Positions 27,249 through 35,722 of a stretch of DNA of 64,000 bases are shown here, piece after piece. The DNA is from Acinetobacter sp. SFB (GTDB taxonomy: Bacteria; Pseudomonadota; Gammaproteobacteria; Pseudomonadales; Moraxellaceae): NCBI RefSeq assembly GCF_001647545.1, contig NZ_LSZH01000001.1, forward strand, positions 333,815 through 397,814. The letters run 5' to 3'. The notes beneath the pieces were generated by a model. The model saw nothing but the letters and a program-made list of their open reading frames with translations. It did no database searches and was not told the origin of the DNA. The number at the start of each line of letters is the position of its first letter. The first letter of the stretch is position 1. Both the position numbers and the translations under genes were made by a program.

Positions 27249-28061
27249 TTAGGAGATTTTTTCATAATCTTTAAGAAGTTCTTCACAAGTTTCATCAATT
27301 TTCTTTATAAATCCATGAATTTTTTTAGTTAATTGAGGATCAACGGAAGATATGTCATTTGTGAAGGATGTATCAATTTGCCCTTTTAATGCATTATTCA
27401 CTTCACGATGTACAGATATTTTATATGTAATTTCTTTATATTCATCAGAGGATAAAGCGAGCTTCACTTCGGATTCATCTTTTCGATAAATATTAATAAA
27501 GTTAGTGTAATCGATAGTAAAACCATCTATTTCACAACTAATATTATCAATAAGTTTAATTAGCTGATTGTAATACAGTAATAATTCTTTATTGTGGGTA
27601 TAAGTATCTGTTTTAATAATACTTAAAGTTTTTGATACTTCATATTTTAACTGCTTGGCAGTATTGATCTCACAAATTTTTTGATCAAATAATTTACTTA
27701 AGTTATTTAGATAATCCTCCTCATTATTTTTAAATTTTGATCTTCTATAGGGGAAAATAACTCTTTGTCTTAAACTTTTTAGGGCTGCAATATAACTATG
27801 TAGTTCTTTTTGTAATTCAATAATGTTGTTAGTAACGCGATTAAATTTTGTTTGGGACTTCCAACTGTCATATAGTAAATATGCAGCTATAGGAGCATAA
27901 AATGTCGCGCCAAGGCTTAATAATGAAATAAAAATAGGTATTGTTTCTTTATTGCTAAGTTCTTTAGCTGGAGTAACAAATAGTAAATAACAACCAATCG
28001 ATACTCCAAGACTAATTAATCCACTAACAATTAATTTAAAAGCTAATAGGTTTTTATTCAT
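27249..28061 (-). CDS. AT-rich two-TM coiled-coil protein, unknown
   Basis: 270 residues. Two membrane helices at about 8-28 and 42-64 form a hairpin, followed by WKSQTKFNRVTNNIIELQKEL, the start of a long charged helical region that runs to the end (about 70-270). Very AT-rich and lysine/isoleucine-heavy compared with the neighbours purL and fadE, which suggests recent transfer. The layout (short membrane hairpin followed by W-K-x-Q and a coiled coil) resembles many unannotated accessory genes; no catalytic motif was seen. It lies between the terminators at 27212 and 28124. Confidence 0.6.
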   Translation of the reverse strand: MNKNLLAFKLIVSGLISLGVSIGCYLLFVTPAKELSNKETIPIFISLLSLGATFYAPIAAYLLYDSWKSQTKFNRVTNNIIELQKELHSYIAALKSLRQRVIFPYRRSKFKNNEEDYLNNLSKLFDQKICEINTAKQLKYEVSKTLSIIKTDTYTHNKELLLYYNQLIKLIDNISCEIDGFTIDYTNFINIYRKDESEVKLALSSDEYKEITYKISVHREVNNALKGQIDTSFTNDISSVDPQLTKKIHGFIKKIDETCEELLKDYEKIS

Positions 28062-28123
28062 ATTTTCAAATGGTTGTGATGCTTTAAAATTTATTATAGC
28101 AATATATTAAAAAACCATTAAAT

Positions 28124-28150
28124 AAAAAACGGCCTCACAGGCCGTTTTTT
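28124..28150 (-). terminator. fadE terminator
   Basis: Stem CGGCCT/AGGCCG with a three-base loop and A/T runs of six on both sides, 14 bases past the fadE stop. Confidence 0.9.
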
Positions 28151-28163
28151 ATTGTTGAAATTT

Positions 28164-30668
28164 TTATGGTGCTAACGGTTCTTGCTGCTTCGGATCAGGC
28201 ATTGGCGCGGATTCTTCCTCATCATTATAAGGATTTTCCAGTGCCAGAGCCTGATCAAGTTCCGAGTCAAAAACATCGGTCAGCATACTGTCGTAACGTT
28301 TTGCATTATAGCTAAGTAGACGAGAGGCTTCATGTTGAGTAATGAAACCTGTCTCTACCGCATCACTAATACGTTCATCAAAAGTTAAACCTTTAAACTG
28401 TCCTTTAGATTCGGCTTTTTTGAACTTGTCCCAAAGCGGTTCCAGCTCAAGCAACATGTTAAAAGTCGATTCCATACGGCCCGTAACATCGTCTTCGGCT
28501 GTGTTATAGAACACATGCTTTTTCAATTCATCACGGAAGGCATTGTCTTGCATAATGATCTCGCCAGCCTGTTGTTTCAAAGCATCGCTTGGTTTTTGAA
28601 TAGGGCGACCGAGCGGGAAACAAATGAATTTGACTAAACCAGCCGCAATGCCGACAGGGAAGTTAGCAAACAAACCATAAAAGGCTTCTTGTGCATTAAA
28701 CAGTGATTTTTCTAGCGCCAGTTTTGCATGAACTTGTTCGGCTTCGGTCTTTTTGCCATGTTCATAATATTTAAGAATCGCGGTGCTGATAAACAGGTTG
28801 GCATGAATATCTGCCAAGCGTCCGGAAAGCATTTCTTTACGTTTAATGTCACCTGCAAGTAAACCCAAGCACATATCGGCAGTCAGGGAAAAATTAGTAC
28901 TTAAACGGTTAATGATTTTAAAATAGGGAAGGGTAAAATCATCGGCACTTTTTGGTACATCGGACGAGCCACCCACATAGCCATAAGCAAATGCTCGTGC
29001 AGTGCGGTTAAAGGTATAGCCTAAGTGTTTAAACAGCATTTCGTTAAAGGTATTCAGGGCTGTGGTTTTATCTTCCGCTTGCAGCAGTTGTAATTCTTCA
29101 AACAGATAAGGATGGCAACGCATCGAACCCTGACCAAAAATCATTAATGAACGACTGAGGATATTTGCACCTTCAACGGTAATCGAGACGGGAATAGCTT
29201 GATAATAAAGAGCAAGAAAATTACGTGATCCCATTTGCACGGCACGACCGCCAACCACATCCATGCCGTGATTGACTACGTGGCGCATGGTTTCAGTAGC
29301 ATAGTATTTGGCCATTGCTGTCATCACAGCAGGTTTGCCGCCTTGGTTCAGACCACAGGTGACCAAATAACGGAAGGCTTCCAGCATGTAAGTATCACTG
29401 GCAATATCACTAGTAGCTTCCTGCACACCTTCAAATTTCCCCACGGAAATTTTGAATTGCTGACGAATTTTGGCAAAAGCCCCCACTGTTAAATACGTCA
29501 TTTCGCTGGCTGCAGTGGATAGGGCCGGCAGGGAAATACCACGACCGACTGCCAGACATTCCATCAACATCCGCCAGCCTTTGCCAATATTTTTTGAACC
29601 GCCAATAATCCAGTCAAGTGGAATGAAGACATCTTGACCATCAACCGTCCCGTTCATAAATGGAGATCCCGGATTATGGCGTGCACCGATTTTGACGCCG
29701 TGATGTTTGGCAGGAATCAGGGCACAGGTAATGCCATATTCAGTTTTGTTTTTATCACCTAATAGTCCATCAGGATCATACAGTTTAAATGCCAAACCGA
29801 TAACGGTTGCAATAGGCGCAAGGGTAATCCAGCGTTTGGAGAAATTCATGCGTAAGCCAAGCACCTGCTGACCCTCAAACTCTCCATAACACACCACACC
29901 GGTATCCGGAATGGCACCTGCATCAGAACCGGCTTCCGGACTGGTTAAACCAAAACAGGGAATCTCTTCACCACTGGCCAAACCGGGTAAGTAGCGGTTT
30001 TTTTGTTCTTCGGTTCCGTAATGAAGCAGTAGCTCACCCGGTCCTAAAGAGTTGGGCACCATACAACTTACGGCAGCCGTTAATGAACGAGAAGCAATCT
30101 TGCTCATAATGCGACTTTGGGCAAATGAGCTAAATGCACGTCCGCCATATTCCTTGGGAATAATCAGCCCTAAAAAGCCATTATTTCGAATATAGCTCCA
30201 GGCTTCAGGTGGCAAATCTTTAAAGTGATGATGGATATCCCAGTCATTCAGCATCAAGCATAATTGTTCGACTTCATTATCTAAAAAAGACTGTTCTTCT
30301 GCCGAAAGCGTAGGATAAGGATAGCTCTCAAATTTTGACCAGTCCGGTGCTCCCATAAACAGGTCTTTTTCCCACCAGCTGGTACCTGCATCCAGGGCTT
30401 CTCTTTCCGTAGGACTCATACTGGGCATGGCGTTGGCAAGGGTTTTATAAGCAGGCTTGGTAATCAACGCCATTCGTAAGGACTCAATCATCACAATTAA
30501 GCTAATGAGAATGAGGGGGATACCAAATATAAGCGACCAAGGGCTGATAAATGCGGTAACGATTGCAACAATAATGGCGGTGATTGCACCTGCATTACGG
30601 CTGAGTGCAAAAAAGAAAATTGCCCATACGGCGAAGAATTGAATAAGCAGACTGATGATGAATAGCAT
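28164..30668 (-). CDS. fadE: FadE-type acyl-CoA dehydrogenase
   Basis: First enzyme of fatty acid beta-oxidation: FAD-dependent oxidation of acyl-CoA to trans-2-enoyl-CoA. 834 residues, near the length of E. coli FadE (814) and much longer than ordinary acyl-CoA dehydrogenases. Two hydrophobic segments at the N-terminus (about 1-70) anchor it to the membrane. The dehydrogenase core includes CFGLTSPEAGSDAG, GNLxx-type binding segments such as FSKRWITLAPIA, and GGRAVQMGSRNFLALYYQA; the extra C-terminal domain is the DUF1974 type. A proline-rich tail ends the protein. The enoyl-CoA hydratase at 32448 is nearby but not in the same transcript. Confidence 0.9.
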   Translation of the reverse strand: MLFIISLLIQFFAVWAIFFFALSRNAGAITAIIVAIVTAFISPWSLIFGIPLILISLIVMIESLRMALITKPAYKTLANAMPSMSPTEREALDAGTSWWEKDLFMGAPDWSKFESYPYPTLSAEEQSFLDNEVEQLCLMLNDWDIHHHFKDLPPEAWSYIRNNGFLGLIIPKEYGGRAFSSFAQSRIMSKIASRSLTAAVSCMVPNSLGPGELLLHYGTEEQKNRYLPGLASGEEIPCFGLTSPEAGSDAGAIPDTGVVCYGEFEGQQVLGLRMNFSKRWITLAPIATVIGLAFKLYDPDGLLGDKNKTEYGITCALIPAKHHGVKIGARHNPGSPFMNGTVDGQDVFIPLDWIIGGSKNIGKGWRMLMECLAVGRGISLPALSTAASEMTYLTVGAFAKIRQQFKISVGKFEGVQEATSDIASDTYMLEAFRYLVTCGLNQGGKPAVMTAMAKYYATETMRHVVNHGMDVVGGRAVQMGSRNFLALYYQAIPVSITVEGANILSRSLMIFGQGSMRCHPYLFEELQLLQAEDKTTALNTFNEMLFKHLGYTFNRTARAFAYGYVGGSSDVPKSADDFTLPYFKIINRLSTNFSLTADMCLGLLAGDIKRKEMLSGRLADIHANLFISTAILKYYEHGKKTEAEQVHAKLALEKSLFNAQEAFYGLFANFPVGIAAGLVKFICFPLGRPIQKPSDALKQQAGEIIMQDNAFRDELKKHVFYNTAEDDVTGRMESTFNMLLELEPLWDKFKKAESKGQFKGLTFDERISDAVETGFITQHEASRLLSYNAKRYDSMLTDVFDSELDQALALENPYNDEEESAPMPDPKQQEPLAP

Positions 30669-31038
30669 TTATTTTCTCCAGTTGCTTACACCAGATGAAA
30701 GTCACAGAAACAGTAAATGGCATGGATATACCTAAAGCTGAGTAACTGTTTTATTAGAATGACTATTGGTGTAATGAAAATATTGTTGTAATGACCGAAA
30801 TGAACATTCAAAAAGTTTCATCCCGAAGTTATAAAATTAAATCTTGTTTTTAAAATAGAGTGTTTTTCGATCAGTGTAAAAGATTGAACTGTAAGAGAAA
30901 TGTCACGAAAAGTAATGGATACTTGTATCTGCCTCTATTTTGAATTTTATTATTTTTAAAGAAGTAATAAGCCATTTGCAGCGATGTATGTAGGTGTAAT
31001 ATTACGATAACAGTAAATTAATTTAGAGGATCACCCAG
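30669..31038. other. AT-rich divergent intergenic region
   Basis: 370 bases between divergent fadE and the Nif3-like gene. No ORF, RNA gene or repeat was seen. It must contain both promoters; near the right end TTGCAG (30976) and TAATAT (30997) are a weak pair with a short spacer. A FadR-type operator was looked for and not convincingly found. Confidence 0.4.
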
Positions 31039-31356
31039 ATGCTTAAACTGATCTATTACGTTGCTGAATCTCATCTGGAAGCCACTAAACTGGCAGTGTT
31101 CAAAGCAGGTGCAGGTGGAATAGGCAACTATGAGCATTGTGCCTGGCAGGTTTTGGGTACAGGCCAATTTAAGCCAGTGAAAGGTGCCAATCCATTTATT
31201 GGGGAGTTAGATATTTTGGAACAAATTCCTGAATGGCGGGTAGAAACCATTGTGCCTGAAGATAAAGCCGCTGAGGTCGCAAAAGCACTCAAGGCAAGTC
31301 ATCCTTATGAAGAGCCTGCTTTTGAATTTATACAAATATTAGATATTGACGGATAA
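31039..31356 (+). CDS. Stand-alone Nif3/YqfO-like small domain protein
   Basis: 105 residues forming the alpha/beta domain that is inserted in the middle of larger Nif3-family (YqfO/YbgI) proteins: KLIYYVAESHLEATKLAVFKAGAGGIGNYEHC at the start and HPYEEPAFEFI near the end are the family hallmarks. As a free domain it resembles CutA and PII folds and may form trimers. Function of the stand-alone version is unknown; databases often carry misleading toxin-related names for it. Start ATG follows AGAGGA. Single-gene unit. Confidence 0.8.
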   Translation: MLKLIYYVAESHLEATKLAVFKAGAGGIGNYEHCAWQVLGTGQFKPVKGANPFIGELDILEQIPEWRVETIVPEDKAAEVAKALKASHPYEEPAFEFIQILDIDG

Positions 31357-31368
31357 AGATAATTTATA

Positions 31369-31406
31369 CACCTCATGACCTCACTTTATGGTGAGCTGAT
31401 GAGGTG
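31369..31406. repeat. Imperfect stem-loop after the Nif3-like gene
   Basis: Outer arms CACCTCAT/ATGAGGTG and inner arms CTCAC/GTGAG around a short loop. There is no T-run, so its use as a terminator is uncertain. It abuts the structured repeat at 31410. Confidence 0.55.
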
Positions 31407-31409
31407 TCA

Positions 31410-31531
31410 TTGCGTAACTGATGTCTAACTTTTCAAAGGCGAAAAGTGACAAAAGCCCTTTGTTAGACTGATGACACATCCATGTACCACAGTCTAAGTG
31501 GCGACATTCCTGCCGCCTTGACGCCGATCCA
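31410..31531. repeat. Structured dispersed repeat, copy B
   Basis: Begins with TTGCGTAA and repeats the layout of 20231-20348: hairpin ACTTTTC/GAAAAGT (31428-31447, six-base loop), hairpin AGACTG/CAGTCT (31465-31495, inner ACAT/ATGT), hairpin GGCG/CGCC (31500-31517, ten-base loop). Linker words ACAAAA, CCCTT and ATGACA are shared with copy A. Located between convergent genes. Confidence 0.75.
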
Positions 31532-31573
31532 ATTATTTTTAGATCAACAATGAATAGGCTACAAAAAAAGTCC

Positions 31574-32341
31574 TTAAACTTTCTGAATAAACAAATCACG
31601 CTCAAAACGGTATTGCGGGAAGAATACCCCATCCGCTGCACGTTCACCTGCACCAATGACCATGACAGGATATTGCTGATCATTCAGATTCAAGATTTTA
31701 TTGACCATGGGTTCATCAAAACCTTCCATCATGCAACTGTCAAAACCATAGGCACGTAAAGCCAGAACCAGATTTTCGCATGCCAAAGCTGTGGTTTTAC
31801 TTGCCCAAAGTTTTGCATCTGCCGGGTTAAAGGCAGTCACGGGCAATTGCTTATCCAGCGTACGTGCAACTTTGAAAGCAACTTTCTTAAAGTTACCCAG
31901 AGCATTGAAATAACCCGTTTTATAATTATACGGAATAAATTTGTAGTACTGCTTTACTGCTTTTGGCGCTTCAGGGAAAGGAAAATCACTGATGTTCTTT
32001 TTCGCCATTTCATCAATACGGTCGGTACGTGCCACACAAACAATCAGCTCGGAAGCCGTTTTTGCTGCCAATTGGCCTAAACAGGCTTTTATCAGCTGTT
32101 TCTTTTTGGTAGGGTTTTGCACGACATAAAAGGTCCACGGCTGCAGATTCGATGAGTTTGGTGCAAGCAATGCAAGGTCTAGACAATCATCCAGCACTTC
32201 AGCAGGAATAGGTTTTTGAGTAAATTTACGTACAGAACGACGGCTTTGTACCACTTTCTTAAAGTTTTCGACATCAATGTCTGTAGGGGCAGGTTCAAAA
32301 TAACGTTTTTTTTCAGTGTTGGTTTCGCTTGAATCAGTCAT
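31574..32341 (-). CDS. Nitroreductase-family protein
   Basis: FMN-dependent oxidoreductase fold, 255 residues. The N-terminal flavin-binding motif VQSRRSVRKFTQKPI (about 31-45), the middle LLAPNSSNLQPWTFYVVQ, and the C-terminal GFDSCMMEGFDEPMVNKILN and MVIGAGERA match the family. Members reduce nitroaromatics, quinones or enones with NAD(P)H; the physiological substrate here is unknown. The ATG at 32341 is close to the terminator of the next gene upstream, so it is its own unit. No clear terminator of its own lies before repeat B. Confidence 0.87.
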   Translation of the reverse strand: MTDSSETNTEKKRYFEPAPTDIDVENFKKVVQSRRSVRKFTQKPIPAEVLDDCLDLALLAPNSSNLQPWTFYVVQNPTKKKQLIKACLGQLAAKTASELIVCVARTDRIDEMAKKNISDFPFPEAPKAVKQYYKFIPYNYKTGYFNALGNFKKVAFKVARTLDKQLPVTAFNPADAKLWASKTTALACENLVLALRAYGFDSCMMEGFDEPMVNKILNLNDQQYPVMVIGAGERAADGVFFPQYRFERDLFIQKV

Positions 32342-32392
32342 CTTTATTTACTCAAATTTTAAAGCTTGAAATTTAGATCTATTAAAATACAT

Positions 32393-32427
32393 AAAGCCAC
32401 TGAACAATGTCATGATTCAGTGGCTTT
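32393..32427 (-). terminator. Terminator of the enoyl-CoA hydratase gene
   Basis: Eleven-base stem AAAGCCACTGA/TCAGTGGCTTT with a 13-base loop, 21 bases past the stop of the minus-strand gene at 32448. Confidence 0.75.
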
Positions 32428-32447
32428 TCATTTAACAATAAAACCAA

Positions 32448-33248
32448 TTAATTAAATTGCGCAAAATCTGGTTTGCGCTTTTGCATAAATGCAGCCACTG
32501 CTTCAGCCATTTCTGGTGAAGAGACACGCTTCATAAAAATTTCAGCTTCGTCATCTACACAGTCCAGAATTTCCTGCAAGTTATGTTTCATTAACGCTTT
32601 GGTTTGCTTAATTGAAGCCAATGGCAGGGCAGCTAAAGTTTGCGCCTGTTTCAATGCAGTTGCATAAACATCTTCTTCGATGCTATTCACCAAACCTGCA
32701 CTTAGTGCTTTTTCACTGTTAAATTTTTGCGCAGTAAATAGCAGCTCAGCCGCTTTATGATAACCGGCTTGTTGAATAAGAAGCTTGCTTGAAGCCCCTT
32801 CCGGAGAAAGACCCAAGCTTACAAATGGAATCTGGAATAGGGCAGTGTTATCACTATAGACAAGGTCAGCATGAAGTAAAAGCGTAACACCAATACCAAT
32901 TGCGACACCACGAACCGCTGCAATTAACGGCTTGGAAAATTTTGCTGCAGATTTTAGCACCACAAATGGAGGGGCATCTCCAGCTTTGCCTGCAAGTGGC
33001 GTTTGAATAAACTTCATGAAGTCCTGCATGTCATTGCCCGCGCTGAAATCCGCATCAGCACCGCGTAAAATGACCACACGCACATCTTTATCTTGATCGG
33101 CTTCATCTAAAGCTTGGGCAATCCAGAGATACAATTCGCCATATAATGCATTTTTTGCTTTTGGTCGATTAATGGCTAAAGTTAGTACACCATTTTCTAA
33201 ATTTGCATCCAAATGTTCATGCGCTTGTTGAATACAGCTCAGTGTCAT
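32448..33248 (-). CDS. Enoyl-CoA hydratase/isomerase family protein
   Basis: Crotonase-fold protein of 266 residues, acting on acyl-CoA thioesters. The oxyanion-hole segments are visible: ADFSAGNDMQDF (about 66-77) and GVAIGIGVTLLLHADLVYS (about 114-132). At the positions of the two catalytic glutamates of true hydratases I see Ile/Gly-type residues (GIGVTLLLH) and S-P-E-G-A-S-S-K, so the reaction may be isomerase-like rather than hydration; this needs an alignment. It diverges from the nadM-type gene across about 105 bases. Confidence 0.82.
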   Translation of the reverse strand: MTLSCIQQAHEHLDANLENGVLTLAINRPKAKNALYGELYLWIAQALDEADQDKDVRVVILRGADADFSAGNDMQDFMKFIQTPLAGKAGDAPPFVVLKSAAKFSKPLIAAVRGVAIGIGVTLLLHADLVYSDNTALFQIPFVSLGLSPEGASSKLLIQQAGYHKAAELLFTAQKFNSEKALSAGLVNSIEEDVYATALKQAQTLAALPLASIKQTKALMKHNLQEILDCVDDEAEIFMKRVSSPEMAEAVAAFMQKRKPDFAQFN

Positions 33249-33353
33249 CGTACTATCCTTGCTTTAAATACTTAATTTAGTTTTATGGCGTTTATTATGT
33301 CGCATATTTATTGGGGCGGCACAACTCACGAGTCATAAAAAATATGATCTGTT

Positions 33354-33923
33354 ATGAACTATACATTTGATTATCTGGTTTTCATTGGTCGCTTTCAGCC
33401 TTTTCATCTGGCACATATGCAAACGATTAAAATTGCTTTAGAGCAAAGCCAAAATGTGATTTTGGCACTCGGATCTGCACAAAATGAACGTAATATTAAA
33501 AATCCGTTTAGTGCTGCTGAACGTGAACAGATGATTTTGTCCAACTTTTCAGCAATAGATCAACAGCGAATTAAGTTTGTACATGTGGTTGATGTTTATG
33601 ATGATAAAAAATGGCAAAATCTGGTTACTTCTCTGGTAGCAGAAATAGTGGAGCCTTCAAATAAAGTTGGTTTAATTGGTCATTTTAAGGATGAATCTTC
33701 TTATTATCTGCAGCTTTTCCCTGAGTGGGAAATGGTGGAACTTGAAAGCCTGAAAGGTGCAATTTCAGCAACGCCGCTGCGTGAAGCCTATTATCGTGGA
33801 GAAATTATTGAATCTGCTTTTCCACTTGGAACCCGTGAATTTTTACAGAAATTTCAGAATACGCCTACTTACCAACAATTGCAGCACAAATACCTGACAC
33901 AAGATAAAACCAATCTGGAATAA
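33354..33923 (+). CDS. nadM: Nicotinamide-nucleotide adenylyltransferase (NadM type)
   Basis: Nucleotidyltransferase that makes NAD from NMN and ATP. 189 residues. The signature GRFQPFHLAH at 12-21 contains the (H/T)xGH-type nucleotide-binding motif, and ISATPLREAYYRGE near 142-155 is the second (ISxTxxR) motif. Some relatives are fused to a Nudix domain (known for the NadM-Nudix type); here the protein ends after the transferase domain, so it is the single-domain form. The gene is flanked by a crotonase gene and a YceI gene and seems an independent unit. Confidence 0.85.
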   Translation: MNYTFDYLVFIGRFQPFHLAHMQTIKIALEQSQNVILALGSAQNERNIKNPFSAAEREQMILSNFSAIDQQRIKFVHVVDVYDDKKWQNLVTSLVAEIVEPSNKVGLIGHFKDESSYYLQLFPEWEMVELESLKGAISATPLREAYYRGEIIESAFPLGTREFLQKFQNTPTYQQLQHKYLTQDKTNLE

Positions 33924-33980
33924 TTTTAAGTAAGCTTTTCAGTCGGGGCAAGAAATTGCAACGATCTAGGAGTGGATAAG

Positions 33981-34550
33981 ATGAATATCCCGAGCATAAT
34001 CAAAAGTCTCATAATTGCTGGAACAGTAAGTTTAAATATCTTGGCTCAGTCAAATGCACAGGAATGGATACTGACCCCTCAGACTCATGTCAGTTTTGAT
34101 ATCAGGTCGATGGGTTTTTCGATCGTGAAAGGGAAATTTGAGCAGGTTCAATCCAGTATGAGCTTTGATCCCAAAGTGCCAAAAAATGCCTCGGCACAAT
34201 TTGTGTTGGATATAAGTAGCCTAAGCTTGAGCCGACCTTCACTCAGAGAGATGATTTTAGGTGAAGATTTATTTTATGCAGAAAAATATCCAACCGCGAC
34301 TTTTAATAGTCATGAATTTATAGCTTTAGGCAAGAATCATTACAGTATAAAAGGTGATTTGACATTGCGCGGTATCAGTCAGCCCATAACCTTTGATACG
34401 GTTTTAAAACCAAATACCGCCGATCCACAACTTTTGGATGTCGAATCTAAAGCCGTGGTGAATCGTAGTGATTTTGGTATGAAAAAAGCATTTGGTGGGA
34501 TAGGGGAAAAAGTGAATATTGTAGTAAATGGACAATGGCAAACAAGATAG
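33981..34550 (+). CDS. YceI-family periplasmic protein, copy 1
   Basis: Secreted lipocalin-like protein; family members bind isoprenoid or other lipophilic ligands in the periplasm. From the ATG at 33981, eight bases after AGGAG, the product has 189 residues with a signal peptide ending SNAQ (about 1-26); a GTG at 33972 is less likely. Family pattern: THVSFDIRSMGFSIVKGKFEQ at the start, LRGISQPITFD and NRSDFGM near the end. A paralogue with the same layout lies 400 bases downstream. Confidence 0.87.
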   Translation: MNIPSIIKSLIIAGTVSLNILAQSNAQEWILTPQTHVSFDIRSMGFSIVKGKFEQVQSSMSFDPKVPKNASAQFVLDISSLSLSRPSLREMILGEDLFYAEKYPTATFNSHEFIALGKNHYSIKGDLTLRGISQPITFDTVLKPNTADPQLLDVESKAVVNRSDFGMKKAFGGIGEKVNIVVNGQWQTR

Positions 34551-34959
34551 TTTATGCCTTCAAACAAACGCTTAAAGTACTTTAAAATTTCGAGTGTTTT
34601 ACGTTTCTGGGTAATCGTTTAATTGTTATAGTGATATCGACTTCTCTACTTTCAAGTTGCTGACAGCGTTTAAACTTCTTGATGAGCTTAAAATCAGACA
34701 GTTTTTTAGAGTTAAAATATTAAAAAATAAAAATTTTATAAAGTGCTACTAGCTTAACCATACTATATTAAGCCAATTCTTATAGAAGAATTATATCGAG
34801 TATTTTTTCCATTAGTCATTAATGGTTTTACAAAAACCTCAATAAACTGATATAAAAATAACTAAAATGAGAATTCGAAAATTTAAAACAAATTTAATCT
34901 AAGGATGGACCGCATGTCTAAATCCGATCAATAAGCAATCAGAAAAGGTGGATTTAAAT
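34551..34959. other. AT-rich region between the two YceI genes
   Basis: About 400 bases with very high AT content and no ORF of note. Near its right end AAGGATGG precedes an ATG at 34914 that would start a six-codon peptide (MSKSDQ, stop at 34932-34934), one base out of frame with the downstream YceI gene; it could be a leader or a chance start. No terminator with a strong stem was seen after copy 1. Confidence 0.4.
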
Positions 34960-35523
34960 TTGAACACAACAATAAAAAATGGACTTATTATCGTCGCAAT
35001 GGGTTTAGCGGTAAGCAGTCAGGCCTTTGCGAAATCATGGATTTTAACACCCCAAAGTAATGTGGGTTTTGAGATCAAGTCGATGGGACTCACGGTGGTG
35101 AAAGCTAAATTTAATCAAGTTCAATCGAGCATGGAGTTTGATAGTAACGCACCGCAAAATGCATCGACACATATTATTATGGATGTCGATAGTCTGAGTT
35201 TCAATAAACCCTTGCTAAAACATATGATTCTGGGTGAAGACCTATTTTATGCAGCAAAATACAAAACTGTAAGATTTAAAAGTATCCAATTTAAAGACTT
35301 GGGAAATGGAAAATATAATGTTTTAGGAAATTTAACCCTGCGTGGTGTGACCAAACCAGTGATTTTTGTCACGACCTTTAAACCCAGTCAATCGAATGTC
35401 AACATGCTCGATGTCCAAGCTTCTGCCGTGATTAACCGTAGCGATTTTGGTATGCGAAAAGGTATTGGAGGAGTGGGGGAAAAAGTTAATCTTCAGCTTT
35501 CGGGGCAATGTGAACTTAACTGA
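34960..35523 (+). CDS. YceI-family periplasmic protein, copy 2
   Basis: Paralogue of the gene at 33981. The likely start is the TTG at 34960: it lies eight bases after AGGTGG and gives MNTTIKNGLIIVAMG, which aligns with the MNIPSIIKSLIIAG start of copy 1. A GTG at 34948 would add four residues. Signal peptide ends near SQAFAK. The family motifs SNVGFEIKSMGLTVVKAKF, LRGVTKPVIF and NRSDFGMRKGIGGVGEKVN are all kept. No ATG start is available, which may lower expression. A good terminator follows at 35675. Confidence 0.82.
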   Translation: MNTTIKNGLIIVAMGLAVSSQAFAKSWILTPQSNVGFEIKSMGLTVVKAKFNQVQSSMEFDSNAPQNASTHIIMDVDSLSFNKPLLKHMILGEDLFYAAKYKTVRFKSIQFKDLGNGKYNVLGNLTLRGVTKPVIFVTTFKPSQSNVNMLDVQASAVINRSDFGMRKGIGGVGEKVNLQLSGQCELN

Positions 35524-35674
35524 AAATTATATTGGCTGGCATTTTAACAAGATCTTTTTCTAGGTTTTTTTAATTTATCTCGTGTGTTGTACGCTGGTTA
35601 TTATCTGTATTTAAAAATCCAAGCAAAGAGAAATTAAGATTTTTGGTTGCATAAAAGAACTCTCAAAAAAAGCA

Positions 35675-35705
35675 GGATAAAAGCCCAAAGGTTTGGCTTT
35701 TATCC
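35675..35705. terminator. Terminator between YceI copy 2 and bcp
   Basis: Eleven-base stem GGATAAAAGCC/GGCTTTTATCC with a nine-base loop between convergent genes. Its T-rich half lies in the stem; probably used on both strands. Confidence 0.65.
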
Positions 35706-35722
35706 ATTCAGTACAAGTGCGA

